Source: an uncultured Raoultella sp. (GTDB lineage Bacteria > Pseudomonadota > Gammaproteobacteria > Enterobacterales > Enterobacteriaceae). From it: a stretch of 64,000 nucleotides of DNA. This document shows positions 48,950 to 60,222 of the stretch, in pieces. Location: assembly GCA_900759445.1 (NCBI GenBank), contig CAAEVH010000033.1, positions 27,538 through 91,537 on the forward strand, read 5' to 3'. The notes beneath the pieces were generated by a model. That model worked only from the letters and a program-made list of their open reading frames with translations. It was not told the DNA's origin and ran no database searches. The position numbers and the translations under genes were made by a program. Each line of letters begins with the position of its first letter. Position 1 is the first letter of the stretch.

Positions 48950-50533
48950 ATGAATCGTCGCACATTGCGCAACGCGTTGAGAATATTGGGAGTGACGCTG
49001 GTGGTTCTGCTCCCCGTCGTGCTGGCACTGTGGTTTGCGCAAATCAGAGCCAAAGCCGAAACCTCCGATCGGCTCCGCGCATTTTCACAGCTGGCGCTGC
49101 AGAAAACGGAAATGGTGGTTTATGAAGCCGATCGGGCGCGTGAAAAGGCCTTGCAGTTTAAAGGGGAAATGTGCTCTGCCGGACATCAGCAATATATGTT
49201 GTCGATTGTTCGCAGCCTGCTTTATGTTGACGATTTAATTTATGCCGACGGTCCCCGTTTGTTTTGCTCGACTGCGGTCCGCCCCGATAGCGCATGGCGT
49301 ATTCCGCCGGCGAATTATACCAAAAAGCCGGATATCGCTATCTACTATTACCGCGATACGCCTTTCTATCCCGGCTTTGCGATGAACTATATGCAGCGAG
49401 GGCACTACATTGCGGTGATTAATCCGCTCTCCTACAGTTCGTTAATATCGAGTGATAAAGATTTATCCTACGGTTTGTACGATACAAAAACGAATCAGTT
49501 TTTTTCCACCAGTAGAAATGCCGACCCCGCGGTACTGCATGGCCTGATTCGTCAGGAAGATGCCTTTTTTCGCCAGGGTAACCGGGTGTACACCGTGGCT
49601 CATTCCGCCATCCGCCCGATCGCCGTGATTATGTCTACCTCGTACGCCAGTTATTACCAGAGCTTTTATGATCAGGTGACGCTCACCCTCCCGCTGGGGG
49701 GGATTTGCAGCATGTTGATCTTACTGGTGTGGTTGCGCACCCGGCAGCAATACCATTCACCGCGCAATATGTTGCAACGCGCGCTCAATCGGCGTCAGCT
49801 GTGTCTGCATTATCAGCCGATTATTGATATCGAAAATAACCGCTGCGTCGGAGCCGAAGCGCTGCTGCGTTGGCCGGGATTTGACGGGCCGGTGATGACG
49901 CCGGCGGAGTTTATTCCACTGGCGGAAAATGAAGGGATGATTGCGCAGGTCACCGATTACGTGGTGGATGAGTTATTTTCCGAACTCGGGGAATTTTTGG
50001 CCGGGCATCCGCATCTGTATATTGCGATTAACCTGTCGGCCACCGATTTCCACTCTTCGCGGCTCATTGCCCAAATCGGTGAAAAGGCGCGGAGCTCCGC
50101 GGTGAATATCGATCAAATTAAAATTGAAGTCACCGAGCGCGGATTTATTGACGTGCAGAAAACGATGCCGGTCATCCAGGCATTCCGCGCAGCCGGATAT
50201 GAAATTGCCATTGATGACTTCGGTACCGGCTATTCCAATCTGCATAATCTCCACTCGCTTAACGTGGATATCCTGAAGATCGATAAATCGTTTATCGATA
50301 CGCTCACCACCAATAGCACCAGCTACACGATCGCCGAGCATATTATTGAAATCGCCCGCAGCCTGGGCTTAAAGACCGTTGCCGAAGGCGTCGAAACGGC
50401 GGACCAGGTTAACTGGCTGCGAAAACGCGGGGTCCGGTATTGTCAGGGCTGGTACTTTGCGAAAGCGATGCCGCCACAGGAGTTCAGGCAGTGGCTGGCC
50501 AACGCGCCCAGGCTGCTCAGCCCTTGCATGTGA
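48950..50533 (+). CDS. pdeC: Cyclic-di-GMP phosphodiesterase PdeC (YjcC)
   Basis: PdeC degrades cyclic-di-GMP. The 527-residue protein has a membrane helix at about 10-30, a periplasmic CSS-type sensor domain (cysteines at GEMCSAGH, about 75, and RLFCSTAV, about 107), a second helix at about 243-260, and a cytoplasmic EAL domain (about 270-515). EAL residues are intact: AEALLRWPG (the E-A-L), [28 protein letters not shown] and KTVAEGVET. In E. coli the periplasmic cysteines sense disulphide status via DsbA/DsbB. In K. pneumoniae YjcC has been tied to SoxRS-dependent oxidative-stress response; soxS lies directly downstream, converging with a four-base gap. Confidence 0.95.
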   Translation: MNRRTLRNALRILGVTLVVLLPVVLALWFAQIRAKAETSDRLRAFSQLALQKTEMVVYEADRAREKALQFKGEMCSAGHQQYMLSIVRSLLYVDDLIYADGPRLFCSTAVRPDSAWRIPPANYTKKPDIAIYYYRDTPFYPGFAMNYMQRGHYIAVINPLSYSSLISSDKDLSYGLYDTKTNQFFSTSRNADPAVLHGLIRQEDAFFRQGNRVYTVAHSAIRPIAVIMSTSYASYYQSFYDQVTLTLPLGGICSMLILLVWLRTRQQYHSPRNMLQRALNRRQLCLHYQPIIDIENNRCVGAEALLRWPGFDGPVMTPAEFIPLAENEGMIAQVTDYVVDELFSELGEFLAGHPHLYIAINLSATDFHSSRLIAQIGEKARSSAVNIDQIKIEVTERGFIDVQKTMPVIQAFRAAGYEIAIDDFGTGYSNLHNLHSLNVDILKIDKSFIDTLTTNSTSYTIAEHIIEIARSLGLKTVAEGVETADQVNWLRKRGVRYCQGWYFAKAMPPQEFRQWLANAPRLLSPCM

Positions 50534-50537
50534 ACGC

Positions 50538-50867
50538 TCAGGCGGAAATTTGATGACGATAATCGCTGGGGGTGCGGTCGAACTCCCGGCGAAATACCCG
50601 TGAGAACGTCTGCTGCGACACGTAGCCCAGATCCATCGCAATATCAAAGATGGGGCGCTGGGTGGTCCGCAGCGCCTCTGCGGCCAGCAACAGCCGGCGC
50701 TGGCGGATGTAATCGCCCAGCGTTTGATGCATCACGGCGCGGAACATCCGCTGGAGGTACCATTTTGAGTACCCGGATTTTCTGGCGACTACATCAATGT
50801 TAAGTGGTTGATCGATATGTTCATCAATCCATTCAATAAGCGTTTGGATAATATCCTGATGGGACAT
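50538..50867 (-). CDS. soxS: Superoxide response regulator SoxS
   Basis: SoxS is the AraC-type activator made when SoxR is oxidised; it turns on defences against redox-cycling compounds. The 109-residue protein is nearly identical to E. coli SoxS, with two extra C-terminal residues. The two helix-turn-helix units are in IDVVARKSGYSKWYLQRMF and IFDIAMDLGYVSQQTFSRVF. It diverges from soxR with the SoxR operator between. The promoter on the minus strand (TTTACC, 19 bases, TATACT) has the over-long spacer needed for MerR-type activation. Confidence 0.97.
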   Translation of the reverse strand: MSHQDIIQTLIEWIDEHIDQPLNIDVVARKSGYSKWYLQRMFRAVMHQTLGDYIRQRRLLLAAEALRTTQRPIFDIAMDLGYVSQQTFSRVFRREFDRTPSDYRHQISA

Positions 50868-50907
50868 AAAGCGGCCTCTCTCAATTCTCGATTCGTCGTT
50901 TTGTCTG

Positions 50908-50946
50908 CGGGCGAGTATAATTCCTCAAGTTAACTTGAGGTAAAGC
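50908..50946 (-). promoter_or_regulatory. soxS promoter with SoxR operator
   Basis: The 18-bp palindrome CCTCAAGTTAACTTGAGG (50923-50940) is the SoxR-binding site. It sits between TTTACC and TATACT read on the minus strand with a 19-base spacer, which oxidised SoxR shortens by twisting DNA. It also overlaps the soxR start region for autoregulation. Confidence 0.96.
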
Positions 50947-50952
50947 GCTTTT

Positions 50953-51414
50953 ATGGAAAAGAAATCCCCCCGTATTAAAATGCTGTTGACCCCCGGCGAG
51001 GTGGCAAAGCGTACCGGCGTTGCCGTCTCTGCCCTGCATTTCTATGAAAGCAAAGGGTTAATTCACAGCCAGCGTAATGCCGGTAATCAGCGGCGCTATC
51101 GCCGCGATGTGCTGCGCGCGGTGGCGATCATCAAGATTGCCCAGCGAATCGGCATTCCGCTGTCGACCATTGGTGATGCGTTCGGCGTGTTGCCGGAAGG
51201 GCATAACCTCAGCGCGAAGGAGTGGAAACAGCTCTCATCGCAGTGGCGGGAGGAGCTTGATCGGCGTATTCATACCCTGACCGCACTGCGCGACCAGCTG
51301 GATGGTTGTATCGGCTGCGGCTGTCTGTCGCGACGCGACTGCCCGCTGCGCAACCCGGGAGATAAGCTGGGTGAAGAGGGGACCGGCGCGCGACTGCTGG
51401 AGGATGACGTATAA
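50953..51414 (+). CDS. soxR: Redox-sensing transcriptional regulator SoxR
   Basis: SoxR is a MerR-family dimer with a [2Fe-2S] cluster that is oxidised by redox-cycling drugs and then activates soxS. The 153-residue protein has the winged helix at about 12-80 ([26 protein letters not shown]), a dimerisation helix, and the cluster motif C-x2-C-x-C-x5-C in [16 protein letters not shown]. All four cysteines are present, so sensing should be intact. It is one residue shorter than E. coli SoxR. An intrinsic terminator follows immediately. Confidence 0.97.
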   Translation: MEKKSPRIKMLLTPGEVAKRTGVAVSALHFYESKGLIHSQRNAGNQRRYRRDVLRAVAIIKIAQRIGIPLSTIGDAFGVLPEGHNLSAKEWKQLSSQWREELDRRIHTLTALRDQLDGCIGCGCLSRRDCPLRNPGDKLGEEGTGARLLEDDV

Positions 51415-51415
51415 A

Positions 51416-51450
51416 ACTAAAGCGCCACAACAGGGCGCTTTAGTTGTTTT
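51416..51450 (+). terminator. Rho-independent terminator of soxR
   Basis: An 11-bp stem ACTAAAGCGCC / GGCGCTTTAGT with a seven-base loop, then TGTTTTCC, begins two bases after the soxR stop. Confidence 0.88.
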
Positions 51451-51671
51451 CCGGTCTTGGTCTTTAACACTATCCTGGTCGTTCGCAGGAGGGTTTCCCC
51501 CGACGTCGGCTCACCTCGGTATTGCGCAAGATGTTGCTGGAGGTTCCGGTTTGCGCCGACAACTTAATTGTGGCACAGCCCGGCTTTTTCACCCGTTTAT
51601 TTCGGCGAAATTTTTCCGCCAATCGCCGTCAGTTCCTATAGTTAATTCGAACGAATTACGGGAGAACCTCC

Positions 51672-52337
51672 ATGCTGACGGTACATCATCTCAATCAATC
51701 ACGATCCCAGCGCGTGCTGTGGGCGCTTGAAGAACTCCAGTTGCCTTATCGCATTGTCAGCTACCAGCGGGAAAAAAATATGCTGGCGCCGCCGGCGTTA
51801 AAGCAGATCCACCCGCTGGGGAAATCTCCGGTGGTGGAAGATAACGGCCACGTGCTGGCGGAATCGGGCGCCATCCTCGAGTACCTGCAGGAAACCTACG
51901 ATAGCGACCACCGGTTCAGACCGCAGGCGATGGCGGATAAGCTGCAATACCGTTTCTGGCTGCACTATGCCGAGGGCTCACTGATGCCGCTGATGGTGAT
52001 GAAACTGGTGTTTGCCAGTCTCGGTAAACCGCCGATTCCGCTCGGGATGCGAACGCTGGGCAATGCCCTGGGTAAAGGGGTACAGAAGGCCTGGCTGGAC
52101 CGGCAAATCGCCACGCACGCTCGCTATATTGAGGATCATCTCTCCCGTCAGCCGTGGTTTGCCGGCGCGCAGCTCAGCATGGCCGATATCCAGATGAGCT
52201 TTCCGGTCATGGCGCTGCTGGCGCGCGGTGGCATCACGGATGTACCGCGGATCGCACAGTGGGTGCAGCGAATAGAGCAGCGTCCGGCCTGGCAGAAAGC
52301 GATTGAACGCGGCGGCCCGTTCACCCTGCCGGAGTGA
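51672..52337 (+). CDS. Glutathione S-transferase family protein
   Basis: The 221-residue protein has an N-terminal thioredoxin-like domain (about 1-80; SRSQRVLWALEELQLPY, GKSPVVEDNGHVLAESGAILEYL, with the cis-Pro and Glu-Ser glutathione contact) and an all-helical C-terminal domain (about 90-215; LSMADIQMSF is the capping-box motif N-capping helix 6). It is therefore a cytosolic glutathione transferase, probably detoxifying electrophiles or peroxides; substrate unknown. E. coli has no such gene at this spot between soxR and ghxP. The neighbourhood of soxRS fits an oxidative-stress role, but I saw no convincing SoxS box. GGGAGAACCTCC precedes the ATG. Confidence 0.88.
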   Translation: MLTVHHLNQSRSQRVLWALEELQLPYRIVSYQREKNMLAPPALKQIHPLGKSPVVEDNGHVLAESGAILEYLQETYDSDHRFRPQAMADKLQYRFWLHYAEGSLMPLMVMKLVFASLGKPPIPLGMRTLGNALGKGVQKAWLDRQIATHARYIEDHLSRQPWFAGAQLSMADIQMSFPVMALLARGGITDVPRIAQWVQRIEQRPAWQKAIERGGPFTLPE

Positions 52338-52727
52338 GGCGGTGATTTTTGTGATGGCCGCGGTGAATTGCTATCAACGCAATACAAAAATGTTACCGGA
52401 TTGCGCATAGACGACAACGTTTGCGCATCGACTGGTTATTTCATGAACGCCATAAGCAAAATTTAGCGAATTAACACAAACTTCAGTTGAAAAGGCCCGT
52501 CTAAAGGCTGGATAATCGTTTGCCTTTGTATTTTGCTCGCTATTTATCCCTGTTCTGGGGGGAGCAAATTCATTCTGACCACCGTATTGTATGCGCGGAG
52601 TTAAACGTTTGCTTTTTTGCAGCCCCCCTGGCGCTGCGAGGTAGCACAAGGAGATCGCGTTTAGCTGGCAGTGGATGGTCCACCACGCATACGGACGAAC
52701 GATTAAAATTTTCAGGGGAAGTTTTCT
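52338..52727. promoter_or_regulatory. ghxP upstream region with PurR-like operator
   Basis: This 390-base gap lacks a convincing gene. ACGACAACGTTTGCGC (52411-52426) matches the PurR operator ACGCAAACGTTTGCGT at 13 of 16 positions, and TTAAACGTTTGCTT (52601-52614) is a weaker second copy. Both point to purine control of ghxP. Confidence 0.55.
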
Positions 52728-54077
52728 ATGTCTACGCCTTCAGCGCGTACCGGCGGTTCATTAGACGCCTGGTTTAAAATTTCAGCTCGTGGCAGCTCCG
52801 TTCGTCAGGAGATTGTTGCCGGTTTAACCACCTTCCTGGCAATGGTGTACTCGGTCATTGTTGTCCCGGGCATGTTGGGTAAAGCCGGGTTCCCTCCGGC
52901 AGCCGTGTTCGTCTCGACTTGTCTGGTCGCCGGCGTAGGCTCTCTGGTGATGGGGCTGTGGGCAAACCTGCCGCTGGCCATCGGCTGTGCGATTTCGCTG
53001 ACCGCGTTCACCGCCTTCAGCCTGGTGCTGGGGCAGCACATCAGTATTCCGGTTGCGCTGGGCGCCGTGTTCCTGATGGGCGTGCTGTTTACCGTTATCT
53101 CTGCCACCGGTATTCGTAGCTGGATCCTGCGCAATTTACCGCAGGGCGTTGCGCACGGCACCGGGATAGGTATCGGCCTGTTTCTGCTGCTGATCGCCGC
53201 CAACGGCGTGGGCCTGGTGATTAAAAACCCGCTGGACGGTTTGCCGGTCGCGCTGGGTCACTTCAACAGCTTCCCGGTGATTATGTCGCTGGTGGGGCTG
53301 GCGGTGATTATTGGCCTCGAAAAAATGAAAGTGCCGGGCGGTATTCTGCTGACCATTATCGGCATTTCGATCGTCGGGCTGATTTTTGACCCGAGCGTTC
53401 ATTTCTCCGGTATTTTCGCGATGCCGTCGCTGAGCGACGACAAAGGCAACTCGCTGATTGGCAGCCTCGATATCATCGGCGCGCTAAACCCGGTGGTTCT
53501 GCCAAGCGTCCTGGCGCTGGTGATGACGGCGGTATTTGATGCCACCGGCACGATTCGCGCCGTGGCGGGGCAGGCAAACCTGCTGGATAAAGACGGGCAG
53601 ATTATCAACGGCGGTAAAGCCTTGACCACCGACTCCCTGAGCAGCGTCTTCTCCGGCGTGGTCGGGGCGGCGCCGGCGGCGGTGTATATCGAATCTGCGG
53701 CAGGTACTGCGGCGGGCGGTAAAACCGGCCTCACCGCGGTGACCGTTGGCGTGCTGTTCCTGCTGATTCTGTTCCTCTCCCCGCTCTCTTATCTGGTACC
53801 TGCGTATGCCACGGCGCCAGCGCTGATGTATGTTGGTCTGCTGATGCTGAGCAATGTGGCGAAAATCGACTTTAATGATTTCGTCGATGCGATGGCCGGG
53901 CTTATCACGGCGGTCTTTATCGTGCTGACCTGTAACATCGTCACCGGCATCATGATTGGCTTTGCCGCCCTGGTCATTGGCCGTCTGGTGTCCGGCGAGT
54001 GGCGCAAGCTGAACCTGGGGACCGTCATCATCGCGGCCGCGCTGGTTATCTTCTACGCCGGTGGTTGGGCCATTTAA
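52728..54077 (+). CDS. ghxP: Guanine/hypoxanthine permease GhxP (YjcD)
   Basis: GhxP is a high-affinity proton-coupled importer of guanine and hypoxanthine in the inner membrane. The 449-residue protein has the E. coli length and the NCS2/AzgA-type fold with about 12 to 14 helices and two inverted repeats. Family motifs include [18 protein letters not shown] (purine-binding helix), [19 protein letters not shown] and [20 protein letters not shown], and [26 protein letters not shown]. It is monocistronic, with PurR-like sites upstream and a strong terminator downstream. Confidence 0.95.
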   Translation: MSTPSARTGGSLDAWFKISARGSSVRQEIVAGLTTFLAMVYSVIVVPGMLGKAGFPPAAVFVSTCLVAGVGSLVMGLWANLPLAIGCAISLTAFTAFSLVLGQHISIPVALGAVFLMGVLFTVISATGIRSWILRNLPQGVAHGTGIGIGLFLLLIAANGVGLVIKNPLDGLPVALGHFNSFPVIMSLVGLAVIIGLEKMKVPGGILLTIIGISIVGLIFDPSVHFSGIFAMPSLSDDKGNSLIGSLDIIGALNPVVLPSVLALVMTAVFDATGTIRAVAGQANLLDKDGQIINGGKALTTDSLSSVFSGVVGAAPAAVYIESAAGTAAGGKTGLTAVTVGVLFLLILFLSPLSYLVPAYATAPALMYVGLLMLSNVAKIDFNDFVDAMAGLITAVFIVLTCNIVTGIMIGFAALVIGRLVSGEWRKLNLGTVIIAAALVIFYAGGWAI

Positions 54078-54094
54078 GCTTTTCCTGCCAATAG

Positions 54095-54125
54095 CGGGCG
54101 GCTCAGGCCGCCCGTTTTATTTTTA
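54095..54125 (+). terminator. Rho-independent terminator of ghxP
   Basis: An 8-bp stem CGGGCGGC / GCCGCCCG with a TCAG loop is followed by TTTTATTTTTT. Confidence 0.92.
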
Positions 54126-54225
54126 AGCCACATCCTGTTTCCTTTTGCGTTAATCTGAGTAGCGTATTATCCAGAGACATGACGCCTCCGGTGTAAAAAA
54201 AGAAAACGCAGCAAACAGGGAACAC

Positions 54226-55872
54226 ATGGAAATATTCTTCACCATACTCATTATGACCCTCGTGGTCTCTCTCTCCGGGGTGGTTACACGCGTACTGCCC
54301 TTTCAGGTTCCACTACCACTGATGCAAATCGCCATTGGCGCGCTGTTGGCGTGGCCGACGTTTGGTTTGCATGTTGAATTCGACCCCGAGCTGTTCCTGG
54401 TCTTGTTTATCCCGCCGCTGCTTTTTGCCGACGGCTGGAAGACGCCGACCCGCGAATTTATTGAGCACGGACGAGAAATCCTCGGGCTGGCGCTGGCGCT
54501 GGTGCTGGTCACGGTGGTGGGTATTGGCTTCCTCATCTACTGGATCGTGCCGGGTATTCCGCTGATTCCCGCCTTTGCGCTGGCGGCGGTGCTGTCACCG
54601 ACCGATGCCGTGGCGCTGTCAGGCATCGTGGGCGAAGGGCGCATTCCGAAAAAAATTATGGGGATTTTGCAGGGCGAGGCGCTGATGAACGATGCCTCCG
54701 GCCTGGTTTCGCTGAAGTTTGCCGTCGCCGTGGCGATGGGCACGATGGTCTTTACCGTCGGCGGTGCCACGGTCGAGTTCCTCAAAGTCGCCATCGGCGG
54801 TATCCTGGCCGGGTTTGTGGTGAGCTGGCTGTATGGTCGTTCGATGCGCTTCCTCAGCCGCTGGGGCGGCGACGAGCCGGCGACGCAGATTGTTCTGCTG
54901 TTCCTGCTGCCGTTTGCCTCCTACCTGATCGCGGAACATATCGGTGTTTCCGGGATCCTGGCGGCGGTGGCGGCGGGGATGACCATCACCCGTTCCGGCG
55001 TGATGCGCACCGCGCCGCTGGCCATGCGTCTGCGTGCGAACAGTACCTGGGCGATGCTGGAATTTGTCTTTAACGGCATGGTCTTTCTGCTGTTGGGTCT
55101 GCAGCTGCCGGACATTCTGTCGACATCGCTGGTGGCGGCGGAAGCGGATCCGAATGTTGAAACCTGGATGTTGTTTACCGACATTATCCTGATCTACGCC
55201 GCGCTGATGCTGGTACGTTTTGGCTGGCTGTGGACGATGCGCAAGTTAAGCCAGCGTTTCCTGAAGAGGAAACCGATGGAGTTTGGCTCGTGGACCACCC
55301 GTGAACTGCTGATCTCCTCCGTTGCCGGGGTACGCGGGGCGATAACCCTCGCCGGTGTGCTGTCGATTCCACTGCTGCTGCCTGACGGCAACGTCTTCCC
55401 GGCCCGCTATGAGCTGATCTTTTTGGCCGCCGGGGTGATTCTGTTCTCGCTGTTTGTCGGGGTGATCGCGCTGCCAATTTTGCTACGTCACATTGAGTCG
55501 AGCGACCATGTTCAGCAGCGTAAAGAAGAGCGGCTGGCGCGCGCGGCGACGGCAGATGTGGCGATTGTCGCGATTCAGAAAATGGAGGAGCGTCTGGCGG
55601 CCGACACCAAAGAGAATATTGATAACCAGCTGCTGACCGAGGTCAGTTCGCGGGTGATTGGTAATCTGCGCCGCCGCGTCGACGGACGCAACGATGTGGA
55701 AACCTCCATACTCGAAGAGCAGCTTGAGCGCCGGTTCCGTCTGGCGGCGCTGCGTTCAGAACGCGGGGAGCTGTATCATCTTCGTGCGACCCGGCAGATC
55801 AGCAATGAAACGCTGCAGAAGCTGCTCCACGACCTTGACCTGCTGGAAGCGCTGCTCATCGAAGATCAGTAG
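54226..55872 (+). CDS. yjcE: CPA1-family Na+/H+ exchanger YjcE
   Basis: The 548-residue inner-membrane protein belongs to the CPA1 cation/proton antiporters. It has about 12 helices in residues 1-410, with the ion-binding signatures SPTDAVALSGIVGEG (about 126-140), LMNDASGLVSLKFA (about 152-165) and GVRGAITLAGVLSIP (about 370-385), and a cytoplasmic C-terminal tail (about 415-548) that is charged and helical. It is presumed to exchange sodium or potassium for protons; the E. coli protein is little studied. Monocistronic between ghxP and a REP element. Confidence 0.92.
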   Translation: MEIFFTILIMTLVVSLSGVVTRVLPFQVPLPLMQIAIGALLAWPTFGLHVEFDPELFLVLFIPPLLFADGWKTPTREFIEHGREILGLALALVLVTVVGIGFLIYWIVPGIPLIPAFALAAVLSPTDAVALSGIVGEGRIPKKIMGILQGEALMNDASGLVSLKFAVAVAMGTMVFTVGGATVEFLKVAIGGILAGFVVSWLYGRSMRFLSRWGGDEPATQIVLLFLLPFASYLIAEHIGVSGILAAVAAGMTITRSGVMRTAPLAMRLRANSTWAMLEFVFNGMVFLLLGLQLPDILSTSLVAAEADPNVETWMLFTDIILIYAALMLVRFGWLWTMRKLSQRFLKRKPMEFGSWTTRELLISSVAGVRGAITLAGVLSIPLLLPDGNVFPARYELIFLAAGVILFSLFVGVIALPILLRHIESSDHVQQRKEERLARAATADVAIVAIQKMEERLAADTKENIDNQLLTEVSSRVIGNLRRRVDGRNDVETSILEEQLERRFRLAALRSERGELYHLRATRQISNETLQKLLHDLDLLEALLIEDQ

Positions 55873-55887
55873 CACCGCACCGCTTCC

Positions 55888-55968
55888 CCGGCGGCGCTAC
55901 GCTGGCCGGGCGATGAATTCAGAATGACTGTTTTTGTCGCCCGGACAGGCGCAACGCGCCTCCGGGAC
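55888..55968. repeat. REP/BIME pair between yjcE and the LysR gene
   Basis: CCCCGGCGGCGCTACGC-TGGCCGGG (55888-55913) and, inverted, TCGCCCGGACAGGCGCAACG and onward (55937-55966), are two REP-like units separating convergent genes. Confidence 0.75.
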
Positions 55969-56850
55969 TTACTCCAGCCAGAACGCCTTACTGCATTCCA
56001 GCCACGCCTGCGCGCTGTGCGACAGATAAACGCCTTCCCGCCAGATCATCCCCAGCTCCCAGTGCAGCTCACTCTGCAGCGGTATCCAGCAAAAATTCTG
56101 CGCGTCGAGACGTTCGCAGATCGGCTGCGGCAGTATGGCCACGCCGATTCCCGCCTGCACCATGGCCGCGAGGAAATCCCACTGGCCGCTGCGCACCGCG
56201 ATGCGGGGCTTCACATCATGACAGGTAAATAGCGCCATCAGCTGCCGGCTCAGCGCGAAATCTTCGTTATAAATGACCAGCGGATGGGCCGCGAGGGCTT
56301 CCGGCGAGAGCGACTGAACGCTTTCCCACTCCTCGGTTCTCGGCGTCAGCACGCACAGCGGATGGTTGAACAGCGGCAGCGTGCTCAGGCCGCTGTCCTC
56401 GTCTACCGGCAGCGCCGTCATGGCGAGATCCAGCTCGCCGTTGCTCACCGCCTGCTGAACCGTCAGCCCACCGAACTCGGCAATCTTCAGCTCCACGCCC
56501 GGGTAGCGCTGGCGAAACAGGCCGATCGGTTCTGCCATCAGCATCCCGACCATCGGCGGGATCCCCAGTCTCAGGACCCCTTTGTGCAGGTGGTTAATAT
56601 CGCTCAGCTCCGATTCCAGCTGATGAAACTCGCCCAGAATCGCCTGCCCACGCTCAAAAACAACCCGACCGGTATCGGTCAACAGGAGCCGGCGGCCATC
56701 GCGAATCAACAGGGTGCAGTTCAGCTCATCTTCCAGATTTTTGAGCATTTTGCTGATCGTGGGCTGTGTGACGAACAGTTTTTCCGCAGCGCGCGTAAAA
56801 CTCTGCTGACGCACCACTTCGACAAAATAGCGCAGCGTTCGGATATCCAT
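55969..56850 (-). CDS. LysR-type regulator (CidR-like)
   Basis: The 293-residue LysR-family protein has a winged helix at about 1-65 (MDIRTLRYFVEVVRQQSFTRAAEKLFVTQPTISKMLKNLE) and a two-lobed effector domain (about 90-293). It is divergent from a cidA/lrgA-cidB/lrgB pair, the arrangement of CidR in Bacillus and Staphylococcus, where the regulator responds to acetate or pyruvate overflow. The predicted control of the neighbouring pair is by this context. Its ligand is unknown. Confidence 0.85.
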   Translation of the reverse strand: MDIRTLRYFVEVVRQQSFTRAAEKLFVTQPTISKMLKNLEDELNCTLLIRDGRRLLLTDTGRVVFERGQAILGEFHQLESELSDINHLHKGVLRLGIPPMVGMLMAEPIGLFRQRYPGVELKIAEFGGLTVQQAVSNGELDLAMTALPVDEDSGLSTLPLFNHPLCVLTPRTEEWESVQSLSPEALAAHPLVIYNEDFALSRQLMALFTCHDVKPRIAVRSGQWDFLAAMVQAGIGVAILPQPICERLDAQNFCWIPLQSELHWELGMIWREGVYLSHSAQAWLECSKAFWLE

Positions 56851-56952
56851 AATTATTCCCAGAGACTATACCTGTGATGATTTTAATTCATTTCTGTCCG
56901 CTCAGGCGGCTCTCTATACTGCATACCTTGCTTCTTTTCAGGAATTTCGCTC

Positions 56953-57363
56953 ATGGCCTTCGCGCCAGCTCGTGTGACCCCCTTCGTTGTACAGCGCCTC
57001 CAGGTCCCGGTTCAGGTGCTGATTTATGCCGGATTGTTCGTCTGTGCTGAGTATTTGGTTAACTGGCTGCATCTGCCGCTGCCGGCGAACCTGGTTGGTA
57101 TGTTGATGCTGCTGGCGCTGATTATCTGTCGGGTTATCCCGCTGAACTGGGTGCGGGCCGGCGCGCGCTGGCTGTTGGCGGAAATGCTGCTGTTTTTCGT
57201 CCCGGCGGTGGTGGCGGTGGTGAATTATACCCAGCTGCTGATGGTCGACGGCTGGCGCATTTTTCTGGTGATTGCGCTGAGTACCCTGATGGTGCTGGGG
57301 GCGACGGCATGGGTGGTGGATAAAGTGTATCGTTATGAAGTCAGCCGGATGAAGCATGAGTGA
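56953..57363 (+). CDS. CidA/LrgA-family membrane protein
   Basis: The 136-residue protein is a holin-like membrane protein of the CidA/LrgA family, with four predicted helices (about 17-40, 42-58, 68-88, 92-115) and the typical motif LPANLVGMLMLLALI followed by a positively charged tail. In Gram-positives the family acts with its partner in pyruvate or overflow-metabolite transport and affects lysis; the enterobacterial role is less clear. It overlaps the next gene by eight bases and so is translationally coupled to it. Confidence 0.88.
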   Translation: MAFAPARVTPFVVQRLQVPVQVLIYAGLFVCAEYLVNWLHLPLPANLVGMLMLLALIICRVIPLNWVRAGARWLLAEMLLFFVPAVVAVVNYTQLLMVDGWRIFLVIALSTLMVLGATAWVVDKVYRYEVSRMKHE

Positions 57364-58045
57364 TTTTCAACTGAGCGTCCTGTGCCTGGTTGTGACGCTG
57401 GCACTCTATTTCGCCAATAAGCGCCTGTATCGCCGCTTCCACAGGCTGCCGCTGATGCCGCTGGTGTTTACCCCGATACTGCTGGTGCTGATTCTGGTGT
57501 TTGGCCACATTTCATATCAGAACTATATGGGCGAGGCCCACTGGTTGTTATGGCTGTTGGGGCCTGCAACCATCGCGTTTGCCGTCCCGGTATATGACAA
57601 CCTCGCGGTCATTAAACGGCACTGGATGTCGCTGACCGCAGGGGTGACGACGGCAGTGGTTGTCGCCGTGACCAGCTCGGTGTGGCTGGCGCGACTGTTT
57701 ACGCTGCCGGATGAGATTCAGCGTAGTCTGGCGGTGCGTTCGGTCACGACGCCGTTTGCGCTGGCCGCGGCAAAACCGATCGGCGGCCAGCCGGAGCTGG
57801 TGGCGCTGTTTGTGGTGATCACCGGCGTGTTTGGCATGGCGGTGGGTGATGCGCTGTTTATGCGGCTCGCCATTCGCGAAGGGATGGCAAAAGGCGCTGG
57901 ATTTGGCGCCGCCTCGCACGGCGCAGGCACCGCCCGTTCATATGAACTGGGGCCGCAGGAAGGGGTGGTGGCCAGTCTGGTGATGATGTTGTCTGGCGTG
58001 GTAATGGTACTGGCAGCGCCGCTGGTGCGCCTGCTGATGTTTTAA
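57356..58045 (+). CDS. CidB/LrgB-family membrane protein
   Basis: The 229-residue protein is the LrgB/CidB partner, with seven or eight membrane helices. The conserved signature is AVRSVTTPFALAAAKPIGGQPEL (about 125-147), and GAASHGAGTARSYELG (about 180-195) is the second hallmark. Together with the upstream CidA/LrgA-type subunit it should form a membrane complex. E. coli has the paralogous yohJK elsewhere; this pair is extra and lies beside acetate genes. It ends 33 bases before the convergent actP. Confidence 0.88.
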   Translation: MSDFQLSVLCLVVTLALYFANKRLYRRFHRLPLMPLVFTPILLVLILVFGHISYQNYMGEAHWLLWLLGPATIAFAVPVYDNLAVIKRHWMSLTAGVTTAVVVAVTSSVWLARLFTLPDEIQRSLAVRSVTTPFALAAAKPIGGQPELVALFVVITGVFGMAVGDALFMRLAIREGMAKGAGFGAASHGAGTARSYELGPQEGVVASLVMMLSGVVMVLAAPLVRLLMF

Positions 58046-58049
58046 TGTT

Positions 58050-58074
58050 CCCCGGCCGGGCGGCCGGGGAGAGT
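58050..58074. terminator. Hairpin between cidB/lrgB-like gene and actP
   Basis: CCCCGGCC-GGGC-GGCCGGGG is an 8-bp GC-only stem between convergent genes. There is no T run, so termination may be Rho-assisted. Confidence 0.6.
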
Positions 58075-58078
58075 CAGG

Positions 58079-60042
<1,964 letters not shown>

Positions 60043-60181
60043 AGCGTCTCCAGAGGTACCCTTTTCGTCATCCGCGCGCTGACCGTCGGCAGCACTTATC
60101 CGCCCGGCAACATACTGTCGGGAAGAGAGGGTGCTTCCTGCTGTCCTGCTACGTGGAATCCTTAGGGCGTATGATTTATGT

Positions 60182-60203
60182 CCTCTCCCCTGACGGGGAG
60201 AGG
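60182..60203 (-). repeat. Palindromic hairpin between acs and yjcH
   Basis: CCTCTCCCC / GGGGAGAGG form a perfect 9-bp stem with a TGAC loop, 20 bases after acs. No T run follows on the minus strand, so it is more likely an mRNA-stabilising or partial attenuating element than a full terminator. Confidence 0.6.
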
Positions 60204-60222
60204 GTGTAGGGAATGAGTCCGT

